A stretch of DNA of 64,000 nt from CAZAYP01 sp964489425 [NCBI: uncultured Verrucomicrobiota bacterium] (GCA_964489425.1 CAZAYP010000026.1:1-64000), one strand, 5' to 3'; positions 8,362 to 17,598 are shown, numbered from the stretch's first letter. Notes: generated from the sequence alone by a model not told the origin. Translations and numbers: made by a program.

Positions 8362-9315
8362 ATGAACCCAGACATCGTCCTCGAATGCCGCAACATCAGC
8401 CACGGGTTTGGCGCCAAGCGCGTTCTCCACGACATCAGCCTGAAGATTATCCGCGGCGAAATCGTGGCCTTGCTGGGCCCCAGCGGCTGCGGCAAGTCCA
8501 CCCTGTTCCGGGCCATCCTGGGCACGCACCCGCCGCGCCAGGGCCAGGTCCTGGTGGCGCGCCAGGGCGGGGGCCTGGCCGCCGTGGGCGGCCCGGGCCG
8601 CGACCGCGGGATCGTGTACCAGCGCTACACCCTGTTCCCGAACCTGACCGCGCTGGATAATGTCGCTTTCGGCCTGATGCTTGACCAGACCAGCCTGCCG
8701 TTCCGCGCCTTCCGCTTCCCGGCCTGGCGGCGCCTCCGCCGCGCCCACCGCGAGCAGGCCGCAGCCATGCTCCAAAAAGTGGGCCTGGCCTGCGCCACCC
8801 ACAGCTACCCCCACGAGTTGTCCGGCGGCATGTGCCAGCGGGTGGCCCTGGCCCAGGCGCTGATCATGAAGCCGGCGATCCTGCTGCTCGACGAGCCGTT
8901 CGGCGCGCTGGACGAGGCCACCCGCGAAGATCTGCAGCGCATGCTCCTGGCGCTGTACGCGGAAAATATCGCCGCCGCCAGGGCCGGCCAGACCCCGCCG
9001 TACACCATTTTGCTGGTCACGCACGAGATCAACGAGGCGATCTACGTCAGCGACCGGGTCGTCGGGCTGTCGCCCTTCTGGAACTGGCGCGATCGGAACC
9101 CCGAGTTCCCCGGGGCCACGGTGGTGTACGACGATGTCGCCCCCGTGTTCGGCCCGGACGCGCCGCGCGACTACCTCTCGTTCAGCGCCCAGAAAAAGGA
9201 AATCCTGAGCGCCGCGTTTGATCCGGACTACCTGCCTGCCCCGGCGCAGAGCGTCCGTTTCTGGGATCACCTGGCCGCCGGGCGTGGGGAAGGAGTCCTG
9301 GCTTATGTCCGCTGA
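8362..9315 (+). CDS. ABC transporter ATP-binding protein (nitrate/taurine type)
   Basis: This 317-residue protein contains Walker A LLGPSGCGKSTLF (about residue 37), the ABC signature LSGGMCQRVALAQ (about 153), Walker B ILLLDEPFGALDE and the switch His in LLVTHEINEA. The last 60 or so residues (from NWRDRNPEFPGATVV) extend beyond the usual family length and have no assignment. It energises the importer encoded by the two preceding genes. The downstream AAA+ gene starts inside its 3' end (11-bp overlap), implying translational coupling. Confidence 0.9.
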   Translation: MNPDIVLECRNISHGFGAKRVLHDISLKIIRGEIVALLGPSGCGKSTLFRAILGTHPPRQGQVLVARQGGGLAAVGGPGRDRGIVYQRYTLFPNLTALDNVAFGLMLDQTSLPFRAFRFPAWRRLRRAHREQAAAMLQKVGLACATHSYPHELSGGMCQRVALAQALIMKPAILLLDEPFGALDEATREDLQRMLLALYAENIAAARAGQTPPYTILLVTHEINEAIYVSDRVVGLSPFWNWRDRNPEFPGATVVYDDVAPVFGPDAPRDYLSFSAQKKEILSAAFDPDYLPAPAQSVRFWDHLAAGRGEGVLAYVR

Positions 9316-11119
9316 CACACCGCGCTTCTGGCAACAGGCCGGCCAACTGCTCAACTCCGGGCAGGCCCGCACGCTGCTGCTGACCGGCAATATCCAGGAC
9401 CTGTTTTACCTCGAGGACGAGCGCGGCGGCGATTACGTCCCGCTGGCCCAGGTGCTGGCCGCCCGCTGGCAGGCCCCGGACACCATCCTCGTGGTGTACG
9501 AGACCAACGGCCCGATCCGCTTCGTGCGATCCGCGGACCGCGACAAGCTGCACGCGGCCTGGTTGAAATGGAAGACCGGTTTCGACGCCGACGACCTGGC
9601 CATCCAAACCATGCTGCGGCCCGCGCAGATCAAGACCGATTTAAAGATGGTCGCCGAAGCCTTCGAGTCCAACCTGTCCGCGGCCATCGGCAACCCCAGC
9701 GTGGCGTTCGAGCTGCTGCGCCAGATGTGCCTGTGTTCGCGCGCCACCGTGGGCGGCGCGCCGGTGCTGCGGGAAAACCTGGTCGTGATCATCGAGGCCG
9801 CGGACATGGCCCTGCCCGCGGGCGATATCGCCCAGCTTTCCGGCGCCGATCGCCACCGCATCAGCATCTGCCAGGACTGGTTTTCCGAGCCCGGCTACAT
9901 GGCCGCGGATGACGCGGTGATCCTGCTGGCCGAGTCGCGCAGCCTGGTCCACCCGCGCATCGCGCGCATGCCGCAACTGCTCGAGGTGGCCGTGCCCGCG
10001 CCCGGCGAGGCGGATCGGCTGCATTACATCAACTGGTTCGCCGGCCGCCTGCCGGATCCCGCGCGCCTGCGGTTGTGGAGCACGCCGGCGGACCTCGCGC
10101 GCCTGACCGCGGGCTTGTCGATCCATGCCTTGCGCCAGCTGCTGCTCGGCGCCTGCCACCAGAACGCGCCCCTGGCCCAGGCGGACGTGGTGCGCAAGGT
10201 GGAGTCCTACATCCAGAGCGAGCTGGGCGAAGATATCGTCGAGTTCAAGAAGCCCTCGCACACCCTGGCCCAGGTCGTGGGGTTCACGCGGCTCAAAACA
10301 TTTTTGCGCGACCAGCTCATCCCGCGGTTCAAGGCCCAGGACGAAGCCGCGATCCCCGGGGCCGCGGTCTGCGGCCCGATCGGCGGCGGCAAGACCTTCA
10401 TCTTCGAGGCCATGGCCGCGGAGCTGGACATGGTGGTCCTGGTGCTCAAGAATATCCGCAGCCAGTGGTACGGCCAGACCGACGTGATCTTCGAGCGCCT
10501 GCGCCGGGTGCTGGAGGCGCTCGCCAAGGTCCTGATCTTCGTGGACGAGGCCGACACCCAGTTTGGCGGCGTGGGCGCCGACACCCACGAAACCGAGCGC
10601 CGCCTCACCGGCAAAATCCAGGCCATGATGTCCGACCCGGCCCTGCGCGGCAAGGTGGTCTGGCTGCTCATGACCGCCCGCATTCACCTGCTCTCGCCCG
10701 ACATCCGGCGGCCTGGCCGGGTGGGGGACCTGATCATCCCCGTGCTGGATCCCGAAGGCGACGACCAGGCCGAGTTCATCCGCTGGGTGGTGAAGCCGGT
10801 GCTGGCGGACGACCTGACCACCGATCAGCTGGCCGAGTTGAAAGACCGCTTGGCGGGCTTTTTTGCCGCCAGCTACACCGCGCTGCGCGCCGAGCTCAAG
10901 GCCCGAGCCCAGGGGCGCAAGATGACGTACAACGAGGTGCTGGACGTGCTCCGCGATTACCTGCCGCCGGTGATCGGCGCGACGCGGCGTTACCAGGTCC
11001 TGCAAGCCCTGGTCAACTGTTCCCGCCGCAGCCTGCTGCCGGATCCCGAGGTCACGGAAGAAGATCGCGAGCGCTGGATCATGGAACTCAAGAAGCTCGA
11101 GCTGCAGGGCATCTCGTAA
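9305..11119 (+). CDS. AAA+ ATPase coupled to the PspA/ABC operon
   Basis: This 604-residue protein starts at ATG 9305, behind GGAAGGAGT. The first 280 residues resemble a degenerate AAA+ module (LLLTGNIQDLFYL, NLVVIIEAADMALP) with no recognisable P-loop. The second half is a functional AAA+ domain: Walker A GPIGGGKTF (about 357), Walker B VLIFVDEADT (about 409), sensor WLLMTARI and the basic PDIRRPGR element. There is no sigma54-activator GAFTGA loop, so it is not PspF; a remodelling or chaperone ATPase working on the PspA-like polymer or the transporter is more likely. It is the last gene of the operon. Confidence 0.8.
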   Translation: MSADTPRFWQQAGQLLNSGQARTLLLTGNIQDLFYLEDERGGDYVPLAQVLAARWQAPDTILVVYETNGPIRFVRSADRDKLHAAWLKWKTGFDADDLAIQTMLRPAQIKTDLKMVAEAFESNLSAAIGNPSVAFELLRQMCLCSRATVGGAPVLRENLVVIIEAADMALPAGDIAQLSGADRHRISICQDWFSEPGYMAADDAVILLAESRSLVHPRIARMPQLLEVAVPAPGEADRLHYINWFAGRLPDPARLRLWSTPADLARLTAGLSIHALRQLLLGACHQNAPLAQADVVRKVESYIQSELGEDIVEFKKPSHTLAQVVGFTRLKTFLRDQLIPRFKAQDEAAIPGAAVCGPIGGGKTFIFEAMAAELDMVVLVLKNIRSQWYGQTDVIFERLRRVLEALAKVLIFVDEADTQFGGVGADTHETERRLTGKIQAMMSDPALRGKVVWLLMTARIHLLSPDIRRPGRVGDLIIPVLDPEGDDQAEFIRWVVKPVLADDLTTDQLAELKDRLAGFFAASYTALRAELKARAQGRKMTYNEVLDVLRDYLPPVIGATRRYQVLQALVNCSRRSLLPDPEVTEEDRERWIMELKKLELQGIS

Positions 11120-11134
11120 ACGGTACTTATCTGG

Positions 11135-11271
11135 GCTCCCCGCCTTTTCAAGGCGGGGGGGACCCGAAGGGTGGGGCGGTTGTTCCGGGCTCCACCCACC
11201 GTGATATCGGGGCGCGGACCATCCATAACCACCCCGGCCTGCGGCCACCCCTCCTTGCCAAGGAGGGGAGC
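11135..11271. repeat. Double-hairpin intergenic repeat element (possible bidirectional terminator)
   Basis: Two strong hairpins lie in the 236-bp gap between convergent genes: CCCCGCCTT/AAGGCGGGG with a TTC loop (11138-11158) and CCCCTCCTT/AAGGAGGGG with a GCC loop (11248-11268). The outer ends are inverted copies (GCTCCCC at 11135 and GGGGAGC at 11265), and the inner flanks GTGGGGCGG and ACCACCCCGG are partly complementary. The whole folds as a symmetrical MITE-like element. It could end transcription from both the AAA+ operon and the kinase gene. Confidence 0.6.
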
Positions 11272-11355
11272 TCGTATGCTCATTCTCACGGAAATGGTAT
11301 CAGCGCTGCATTGCCGATCGGACAGGACCGCCCGCCACGCGCCACGAAGGCCGTT

Positions 11356-13878
11356 TCACCAGCCGTATTCCACGGACTGCACGCCCGGGCGGGGCGGTTC
11401 GCGGCCGATCAGGCGCACCTCGTGGTCCGATGCACCCACAATCGCAAAGATCGACTTGACGGGGCCGCCGGCGCCCTCGTTGACCTTGCGCATCCAATCC
11501 CGGCCTTCCTCGGGGAAAATCGCGGTCACGCTGTTGTCCCGGTCCATCAGTTCGACCTTGAACGTGGTTTCGTCCACCTGGCGGATGGGTCCGCGGCCGG
11601 TGAACTTGACTTTGACCACCTTGGAATCGTAGTCAAACAGTTGTTCGATCAGGTCGGTGACGACCATCTCGTCAATGGGGCCGACCTCGTCCGGCACGAC
11701 GAACACATCCAGGGGATCAGCGCGATCGTTGCCGAACTCTGAGATCGGCCGCCGGATGTCCCGCGGCGGGTTGTGCTCGGCGCTGGATTCGGAATGGCGG
11801 TCCGCCGCGGCCGGGGTGGGAAACACGATCGGCTCGTCCTCGCGGCCCGGGGCTGCGGTGGGGAACATGATGGGCGCCTGGCTGTCAAAGGCGAAGCTCT
11901 TGGACTGCAGCAGGCCGGTGGCGATGGTATCGCCCAGTTCCTGGATTTCGCGCTGGTGCGCCCAGCGGAAGACATCCGTGTCGCCGAAACGGCTTTTCGC
12001 CAGGGCCAGCACGGCTTCGGCGTTCTGGAACTGGCCCTGGGAGGACAGGGCGCGGATGTTGTCCAGTTCTGCCAGGGCCTGGAGATTGGCCATCCAGCCC
12101 TGCCAATCGGCCTGCCAGGCGCGCAGCTCGGCGGCGCGCTGCGGCGTGGTGGCCTGGGCCGCCGCCTTGCCGGCCTCCGCGAACCGCAAGCCGGCCAGTT
12201 CCCAGATCGCCAGGTCGTCCGGGGTGGCCGCCGCGCGCACCCATTCATCCAGCGTGGCCGCGTCCAGCGCGCTCAACGCGCTTTCGTAGCGTGCGCTGGC
12301 CCCGCCCACGGTCCGTTCCACGATCGCTTTGCCGCCGGCGATGTCCACCAGGGTGCCGGAGACGGCGGGCGGGATGGTGACCGGCCGGCCGAGCAGGGCG
12401 GTTTTGTTTTGTTCGAGGTGCGCGTACAGCTCGCGGATTTTCAGCAGCCGATCGCGCTGCGCGGCCAGGGCGGCCGCGTAGAAGCTCTGGCCGGGCTGGC
12501 GGGCCTGCCACTGGTCCAGCAGTTGGGCGGCGGCGGCATACCGCCGCTCGCGCACCGCGGCCAGCATGGAGCGCATCAAGGTCGCGCAGGCGGCGAATTC
12601 TTCCGGGCTGGGCCGCGGCGCGCCGGGGGTGACCTGGGGTGCGGCGGGCGCGGGCGTGGGACCCGCGCCCGCGGCCGTGGGCACGGCGATCACCACCGGC
12701 GCGGGTTCCACGGTCCGGGGCAGATCCGCAACCGTGGGCAGGGCGGCCACGGTCGCTTGCCGCACGGCCAGGGCGATGCCCTTGGCCAGGATCGTCTGCA
12801 CCTGCCGGTGCGGCCGGTCGGCCAGGAGAAACTCGTACACGCCCAGGAGCACGATGAGCCCGGCCACCAGGGCGAACCATTTCTCGGTGACGGCGAAATG
12901 CCGGCTGCTGTTTTCCGGCGTGATCAACGTGGTCGGGATGGCGGCCAGGGGGCCGGCCGGACGCGCCCTGGGCTCAACTTCGCCGGTCGCCGGCGGCTGG
13001 GGCCGGGCCGCGGCCACGGTGCTGAGCCCCGGCGCCGCGGGGTGCATGGGCGGCTTGCCGTGCAGGGCGCGCTCGATGTCCTTGCGCACGTCCAGCCATT
13101 GGCCATAGCGCTGCTCCGGATCCTTGACCAGCAGCTTCTCAATCAGCAGCCGGGTGGCCGGGGAAAGGTTCGGGGCAAACTCCGTGGGGTCGGGGATGTG
13201 GTGGTTCAGGTGATGCATCATCACTTCATGGGCATCGCTGATCTCCATGAAGGGCAGCCGGCCGGTGGTCATGTGGTAAAGCACCGCGCCCAGGGAGTAG
13301 ACATCCATCTTGAAATCGAGGGGGGGGCCGCCCCGCAGCCGCTCCGGGGCCATGTAATTGGGCGTGCCGACGATCACTTCCCCGGCCGAACCGCCCGCTG
13401 CGTCGCGCGCCGAAAAATCGAGGAAGTCCGCCAGCTTGATGGTGCCATCATCATCCACCAGGATGTTGGCCGGCTTGATGTCGCCGTGGATGATGTTCGC
13501 CTTCTGCCAGGCGTAATCCAGGGCTTCGGCCACGTAGGTGGCCACGAGCAGAGCTTCCTCCTCCTCGATCCGGCCCTTGCGCTCCAGCCAGGTGGCGACG
13601 TTATAGCCGGCGATGAATTCCATGACGACGTAGTAGGTGCGGTCCTGGTGGCCGGCTTCGTACACTTGGACAATGTGCGGGTCCTTGAGCGTGGCCACGA
13701 TCCGCGCTTCGCGCTGGAACCGGTCCACGCAGCCCGGGTCATCCGCGAAATGGTCCGGCAGCACCTTGATGGCCACCAGCCGGTCGAGCGAGAGCTGGCG
13801 GGCCTTGTACACCTTGGCCAGGCCGCCTTCGCCGATCAGCTCAAGGATCTCGTACCCCGGTATCGTCAACGTTGTCAT
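11356..13878 (-). CDS. Transmembrane Ser/Thr protein kinase (PknB/Hanks type)
   Basis: This 840-residue protein has an N-terminal kinase domain (about 1-275): Gly loop IGEGGLAKVYKA, lysine VAIKVLP, catalytic loop HGDIKPANILV, activation segment GTPNYMAPERL and helix F MDVYSLGAVLY. The catalytic Asp and Asn are kept, but HRD is HGD and DFG is DFL. A Pro/Ala linker leads to one membrane helix (about 332-354, WFALVAGLIVLLGVYEFLL). The remaining 480 or so residues would lie outside the cytoplasm; they are helical, with no PASTA or WD repeats seen. It is convergent with the PspA/ABC/AAA+ operon, and an envelope-sensing role is plausible. Confidence 0.9.
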   Translation of the reverse strand: MTTLTIPGYEILELIGEGGLAKVYKARQLSLDRLVAIKVLPDHFADDPGCVDRFQREARIVATLKDPHIVQVYEAGHQDRTYYVVMEFIAGYNVATWLERKGRIEEEEALLVATYVAEALDYAWQKANIIHGDIKPANILVDDDGTIKLADFLDFSARDAAGGSAGEVIVGTPNYMAPERLRGGPPLDFKMDVYSLGAVLYHMTTGRLPFMEISDAHEVMMHHLNHHIPDPTEFAPNLSPATRLLIEKLLVKDPEQRYGQWLDVRKDIERALHGKPPMHPAAPGLSTVAAARPQPPATGEVEPRARPAGPLAAIPTTLITPENSSRHFAVTEKWFALVAGLIVLLGVYEFLLADRPHRQVQTILAKGIALAVRQATVAALPTVADLPRTVEPAPVVIAVPTAAGAGPTPAPAAPQVTPGAPRPSPEEFAACATLMRSMLAAVRERRYAAAAQLLDQWQARQPGQSFYAAALAAQRDRLLKIRELYAHLEQNKTALLGRPVTIPPAVSGTLVDIAGGKAIVERTVGGASARYESALSALDAATLDEWVRAAATPDDLAIWELAGLRFAEAGKAAAQATTPQRAAELRAWQADWQGWMANLQALAELDNIRALSSQGQFQNAEAVLALAKSRFGDTDVFRWAHQREIQELGDTIATGLLQSKSFAFDSQAPIMFPTAAPGREDEPIVFPTPAAADRHSESSAEHNPPRDIRRPISEFGNDRADPLDVFVVPDEVGPIDEMVVTDLIEQLFDYDSKVVKVKFTGRGPIRQVDETTFKVELMDRDNSVTAIFPEEGRDWMRKVNEGAGGPVKSIFAIVGASDHEVRLIGREPPRPGVQSVEYGW

Positions 13879-13887
13879 GGTGCTGGA

Positions 13888-14862
13888 TTATACCTGCTTT
13901 TGCGTTTTGTTAACCAAAAAATGCGGCAGGGATGCGCCGGCCGGCGCCAGCGCGGGCGGCAGCCGGTGCAACTGCTGCCGCTGCCAGCGCGACACTTGGT
14001 ACAGCGTGGCAAAAGGCCAGCGGGCCACGGGGGCGGCGGCGCCCGGGACCAGTTCCGCGCCGCGGCGCGCGTTGTCCAGCATCCATCCCGGCAGGCGCCA
14101 GTGGTACGGATTGCGCGCCACCTCGCCCGCGTGGCAGGCCAGCGCCGCCACCAGGGTGGCGACCTGCGCGGGCGTGGATTCCACCACGAGGTTCGGCCGC
14201 GCCATGGGCTGCCAGTACTCGGTCTCCACCACCAGGCAGGTAAACCCGCGGCCGAGCAGGCGCAGGGCATCCAGGGCCAGCCAGTGCGCGCCCACGTGGG
14301 TCGGGTGCCGGTCGCGGGCGTGGGGCATGAAGATGACGTTTGCCTGCAGGTCGCGGATCAAACCGGCCAGGTGCTGCGCGCGGGCGCGCCATGCGGCCGG
14401 CTGCGCCGCGCGCGCGGCGCAGGTCAGCGGCGCCCAGCCATCAGACCCCGGGACGATGGCCTGGAACCCGCAAATCCTGGCGGCCGCCTCCAGTTCTAGG
14501 TGCCGCGCGCCGCGGCGTTCAAGTTGGCTGCCGAGCGTGGCGGCCACGTTGACGATGCGCCGCCGCTGCTCGATCCGCAGGCGCAGGGGCAGGGCGCCGG
14601 TCAGGCACTCGTCGTCCGGGTGGGGTGACACCAGCAGGACCGGCGCTTGCCGGGCATCCGGCTTCGGCAGCCGGATCAACGTGGCCGGCTGCACGGACCA
14701 CCCGGTGGCGGCCTGCCAGGCCCGCCCCAGGGCGTCCACGTAGGCCTGGCAAACCCCCTTGGCCGTCGCTTGTTTGCGGCGGGTCGGCGCTGCCGTGGCC
14801 CGCGACGAGGAGCGCGTTGACTCAATATTTGTCTTCACATTCCCTTGATCCCTGCTGGGCAT
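13888..14862 (-). CDS. PIG-L/LmbE-family deacetylase-like protein
   Basis: This protein of about 324 residues has the zinc-binding PIG-L signature SPHPDDECLTGALPLR at about residues 75-90 and later HARDRHPTHVGAH, which supplies the third metal-ligand His. Known members remove N-acetyl groups from GlcNAc-linked substrates such as GlcNAc-PI, mycothiol precursors and bacillithiol precursors. The N-terminal 60 residues are basic and unassigned. The start at 14862 lacks an obvious Shine-Dalgarno sequence. It lies 9 nt upstream of the kinase gene on the same strand, so the two may be cotranscribed. Confidence 0.8.
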   Translation of the reverse strand: MPSRDQGNVKTNIESTRSSSRATAAPTRRKQATAKGVCQAYVDALGRAWQAATGWSVQPATLIRLPKPDARQAPVLLVSPHPDDECLTGALPLRLRIEQRRRIVNVAATLGSQLERRGARHLELEAAARICGFQAIVPGSDGWAPLTCAARAAQPAAWRARAQHLAGLIRDLQANVIFMPHARDRHPTHVGAHWLALDALRLLGRGFTCLVVETEYWQPMARPNLVVESTPAQVATLVAALACHAGEVARNPYHWRLPGWMLDNARRGAELVPGAAAPVARWPFATLYQVSRWQRQQLHRLPPALAPAGASLPHFLVNKTQKQV

Positions 14863-14907
14863 AGGGTGATAGTAGCAGTTTTGCTTGGAAAGAAAAGGAG
14901 CCTGTTG

Positions 14908-16653
14908 ATGAGCAAAACAGAATACGTGTTCCTGGCGTTTTACCTGCTGGGCGGCATGACGTTGTTCCTCGTGGGCATGAAGATGATGACCCACGGGCTA
15001 TGCGCGGCGGCGGGCGCCTCGCTGCGCACCGTGCTCGCGGTGACCACGCGCAACGCGCCGACCGGCCTGGGCCTGGGGACCGTGCTGGGGTTCCTGGCGC
15101 ATAGCGGGCCGGCCATGGTCATGGTCATGGGTTTTGTCAACGCCGGCCTCATCACCCTGCCGCAGTGCATTCCACCCATGATCGGCCTGAACGTCGGCAC
15201 CACGCTTTCGATGCAGATGATCTCGTTCCACCTGACCGACTACTGCTTCATGTTCATGACCGTGGGGTTCATCCTGCAGATCGCCGCGCCGGCGTCGTGG
15301 CTGAAAAATTCCGGCCAGGCCCTGCTGGGGTTCGGCATGCTGTTCCTGGGCATGAAGACCATTGGCGATGCCGTTCACCCGCACCGCGAACTGCTGGCGC
15401 AGTTGCTGCTGCATATCCATGGCGACAACCTGACCGGGATGCTGGTGGGGATCGCGCTGTCCACGTTGCTGACCGTGGCCGTGCAAAGCAGCGGCGCGGT
15501 GATCGGCGCCTGTTTTGTCCTGGCCGAGGCGGGCGTGTTCACCCAGTTATCGCAGGTGTACCCGATTGTCCTGGGCGCCCATATCGGCACCTGCTCCACG
15601 GTGTTGATTGCCAGCGTGGGCACCAACATCGATGCCCGGCGGTCGGCCCTGGCGCACCTCCTGTTCAACGTGGTGGGCGTGGTCATCGGGGTGGCCGCGG
15701 CCCCGTGGATTATCGCGGGGTTGGTGCGGACAACCCCCGGCATGCTGCACCAGACCGCCAATCTCCACACCGCGATCATGGTCCTGGCCGCGGTCGTGAT
15801 CCTGCCGGTATACAAGCTGTACGCGCGCCTGATCGTGCGGATATTTCCATCGCGCCAGCCGGCCCCGCAACCCAGCTTTCTGGACACCGGCCTGCTGGCC
15901 TACCCGGAGCGCGCGCTGCAGGCCGCCATCCAGGAACTGCAGCGCGTGACCCGCGTGTGCACCAACAGCATGTGGCTCAACATCCAGATCATCTTCAACG
16001 AGAAACGCAAGGATATCCAGCGCATCCGGCTCAACGAAGATATCGTGGACGAGATCAAGCGCGCCATGAAAGAGTACCTCAAGAAACTTGCCAGCCACTA
16101 CCTGTCACGGCGCCAGGCCATGCTCGCCCAGCACCTCAACCGCTGCATCACGGACCTCGAACGGATCGGCGACCATATCGACGAATTGTGCGATATCACC
16201 CTGAAGCGCCATCGGCATCCCCAGGGCCGGTTGCCCAAGGAGTCGCTCACGATCCTGATCGATCTGATCGAGGCCGCGGCCATCGTGCTGCACCTGGTCT
16301 CGAAGTCGCTGAAACCCGAGTTGCAGCAGCAGCAGGAGCAGGCCCAGGAAATTCTCGCCGTGCGCGACGCCTACATGCAAAAAAGCCAGGAGGCCAAGAA
16401 CTACTTCATGGACGTCATCGGCCGGCATGAGCTGCCGCCGATCGTGGGCGTGTACATGAGCGAATACATTTCAGCCCTGGACCGGATCGTCAAGCACGGC
16501 AAGATCATTGCCCTGGTGGAAAAGCAGCCGGACTTCTGGATCAAGGCCAAGAAATTGAATGACACGGCGCGCGATGTGGACAACTATGTCCTGCCGGAAA
16601 AAGTTGATCCCAACGATTTCCTGAGCCGCCTGCACGCGGAATATTACTTGTAG
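14908..16653 (+). CDS. Na/Pi-cotransporter family protein with PhoU-like domain
   Basis: This 581-residue protein starts at ATG 14908, behind AAAAGGAG. Residues 1-320 form a multi-helix membrane region with the inverted QSS-type repeats of the Na/Pi-II family (LAHSGPAMVMVMGF, VAVQSSGAVIGACF). Residues about 350-581 are a PhoU-like helical domain (LNRCITDLERIGDHIDELC). Relatives import phosphate with sodium, and the PhoU part is thought to regulate uptake. The first QSS is changed to HSG, so the exact ion or substrate is uncertain. It is divergent from the PIG-L gene, with a short shared promoter region. Confidence 0.88.
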   Translation: MSKTEYVFLAFYLLGGMTLFLVGMKMMTHGLCAAAGASLRTVLAVTTRNAPTGLGLGTVLGFLAHSGPAMVMVMGFVNAGLITLPQCIPPMIGLNVGTTLSMQMISFHLTDYCFMFMTVGFILQIAAPASWLKNSGQALLGFGMLFLGMKTIGDAVHPHRELLAQLLLHIHGDNLTGMLVGIALSTLLTVAVQSSGAVIGACFVLAEAGVFTQLSQVYPIVLGAHIGTCSTVLIASVGTNIDARRSALAHLLFNVVGVVIGVAAAPWIIAGLVRTTPGMLHQTANLHTAIMVLAAVVILPVYKLYARLIVRIFPSRQPAPQPSFLDTGLLAYPERALQAAIQELQRVTRVCTNSMWLNIQIIFNEKRKDIQRIRLNEDIVDEIKRAMKEYLKKLASHYLSRRQAMLAQHLNRCITDLERIGDHIDELCDITLKRHRHPQGRLPKESLTILIDLIEAAAIVLHLVSKSLKPELQQQQEQAQEILAVRDAYMQKSQEAKNYFMDVIGRHELPPIVGVYMSEYISALDRIVKHGKIIALVEKQPDFWIKAKKLNDTARDVDNYVLPEKVDPNDFLSRLHAEYYL

Positions 16654-16665
16654 ATCGGGGGCACG

Positions 16666-17592
16666 TCATAACGCCAGGAACGCCGCTTGAACGGGGTCGG
16701 CTGCGAGTTGGTCCATGCGCCCGTCGGGCGCGCGCACAATGCGGACATGCGATCCCCGTGGGCCCCAGCGGTCGGGGTCGGTCGGTCCGAACAGCGCCAC
16801 GCTGGGCCGGCCCAGGGCGGCGGCGAGGTGGGTGATCCCGGAGTCGTTGCCCACGTAGGCGCCGGCAGCGGCCAGCACGCCGGCCACGGCCGCGAGATCC
16901 CGGCCCCTTACAACCGGGCGCGTTGAGGCGGCCCGGGCCAGCCCTGCGGCTTGTTCGTGCTCGGCATCACCCAGGATAAAGAAGGCCGGCCGGCCTTGCC
17001 GGTCAAGCCAGTCGGCTAATTCAAGGAACCGATCCAGCGGCCAGTTTTTGCCGGGGCTGCCGCTGCCCGGGTGCAAGGCCACGGCCGCCGGCGGCAGGCC
17101 GAGGTCCGCCAGCCAGGCAGTCCCCGCGCAGCGAACGTGTTCCGGCACAGCGAGCGCCGGGACAGCGCCGGCGGCAAAGATGGCCAGTTGCTCCAGCGGC
17201 TTGAGCAGGTGATCGATGGCGTGCCCCTGGTCCACCATGGGCGATCCGTAGACGTACTGGCGGGCGCCGGCCGCTTGCATGTTGGTGCGCACAATGCCGT
17301 CCGGGTCGTGCAGGAAGCTGAGAATGAGGTGGAACGATTGGATCCGTTCCGTCTGGGCGGCGGTAAACGCCGGCTTCCACGAGAAAAAACGTGCCATCTC
17401 CGCCTTGTCCAGCGACTCCAGCTCATCCACCAGGCCCCCGTCCAGGGCCAGCCGCGCAACGTGGGGGTACCCGAACAGGGTGAGCCGGGCGGCCGGGAAC
17501 TGGCTGCGCAGCGTCTGCAGCACCGGCAGGGTCAGGAGGAAGTCGCCGATGGCGCCTCCCCGCAGGACCAGGATGCGCGGCGCGGGGTGCAC
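16666..17592 (-). CDS. Glycosyltransferase family 9 (ADP-heptose:LPS heptosyltransferase-like)
   Basis: This 308-residue protein has the GT9 two-Rossmann layout: the N-terminal GGAIGDFLLTLPVLQTL loop, the central LHPGSGSPGKNWP phosphate-binding segment and the C-terminal GNDSGITHLAAALG followed by LFGPTDPDRWGP. GT9 enzymes add heptose or related sugars to the LPS core. The start is GTG 17592 with GAGG four bases upstream. It lies 6 nt after the small membrane protein gene on the same strand. Confidence 0.88.
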   Translation of the reverse strand: MHPAPRILVLRGGAIGDFLLTLPVLQTLRSQFPAARLTLFGYPHVARLALDGGLVDELESLDKAEMARFFSWKPAFTAAQTERIQSFHLILSFLHDPDGIVRTNMQAAGARQYVYGSPMVDQGHAIDHLLKPLEQLAIFAAGAVPALAVPEHVRCAGTAWLADLGLPPAAVALHPGSGSPGKNWPLDRFLELADWLDRQGRPAFFILGDAEHEQAAGLARAASTRPVVRGRDLAAVAGVLAAAGAYVGNDSGITHLAAALGRPSVALFGPTDPDRWGPRGSHVRIVRAPDGRMDQLAADPVQAAFLAL

Positions 17593-17598
17593 GCGGCC

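Noticed and set aside
9305-11119. PspF identity for the AAA+ ATPase in the PspA operon
   Set aside because: No GAFTGA loop and no C-terminal helix-turn-helix are visible, so it is not a sigma54 activator.
11773-14499. Plus-strand frame of about 900 codons opposite the kinase and PIG-L genes
   Set aside because: The minus strand has clear kinase and PIG-L motifs; the plus frame has none.
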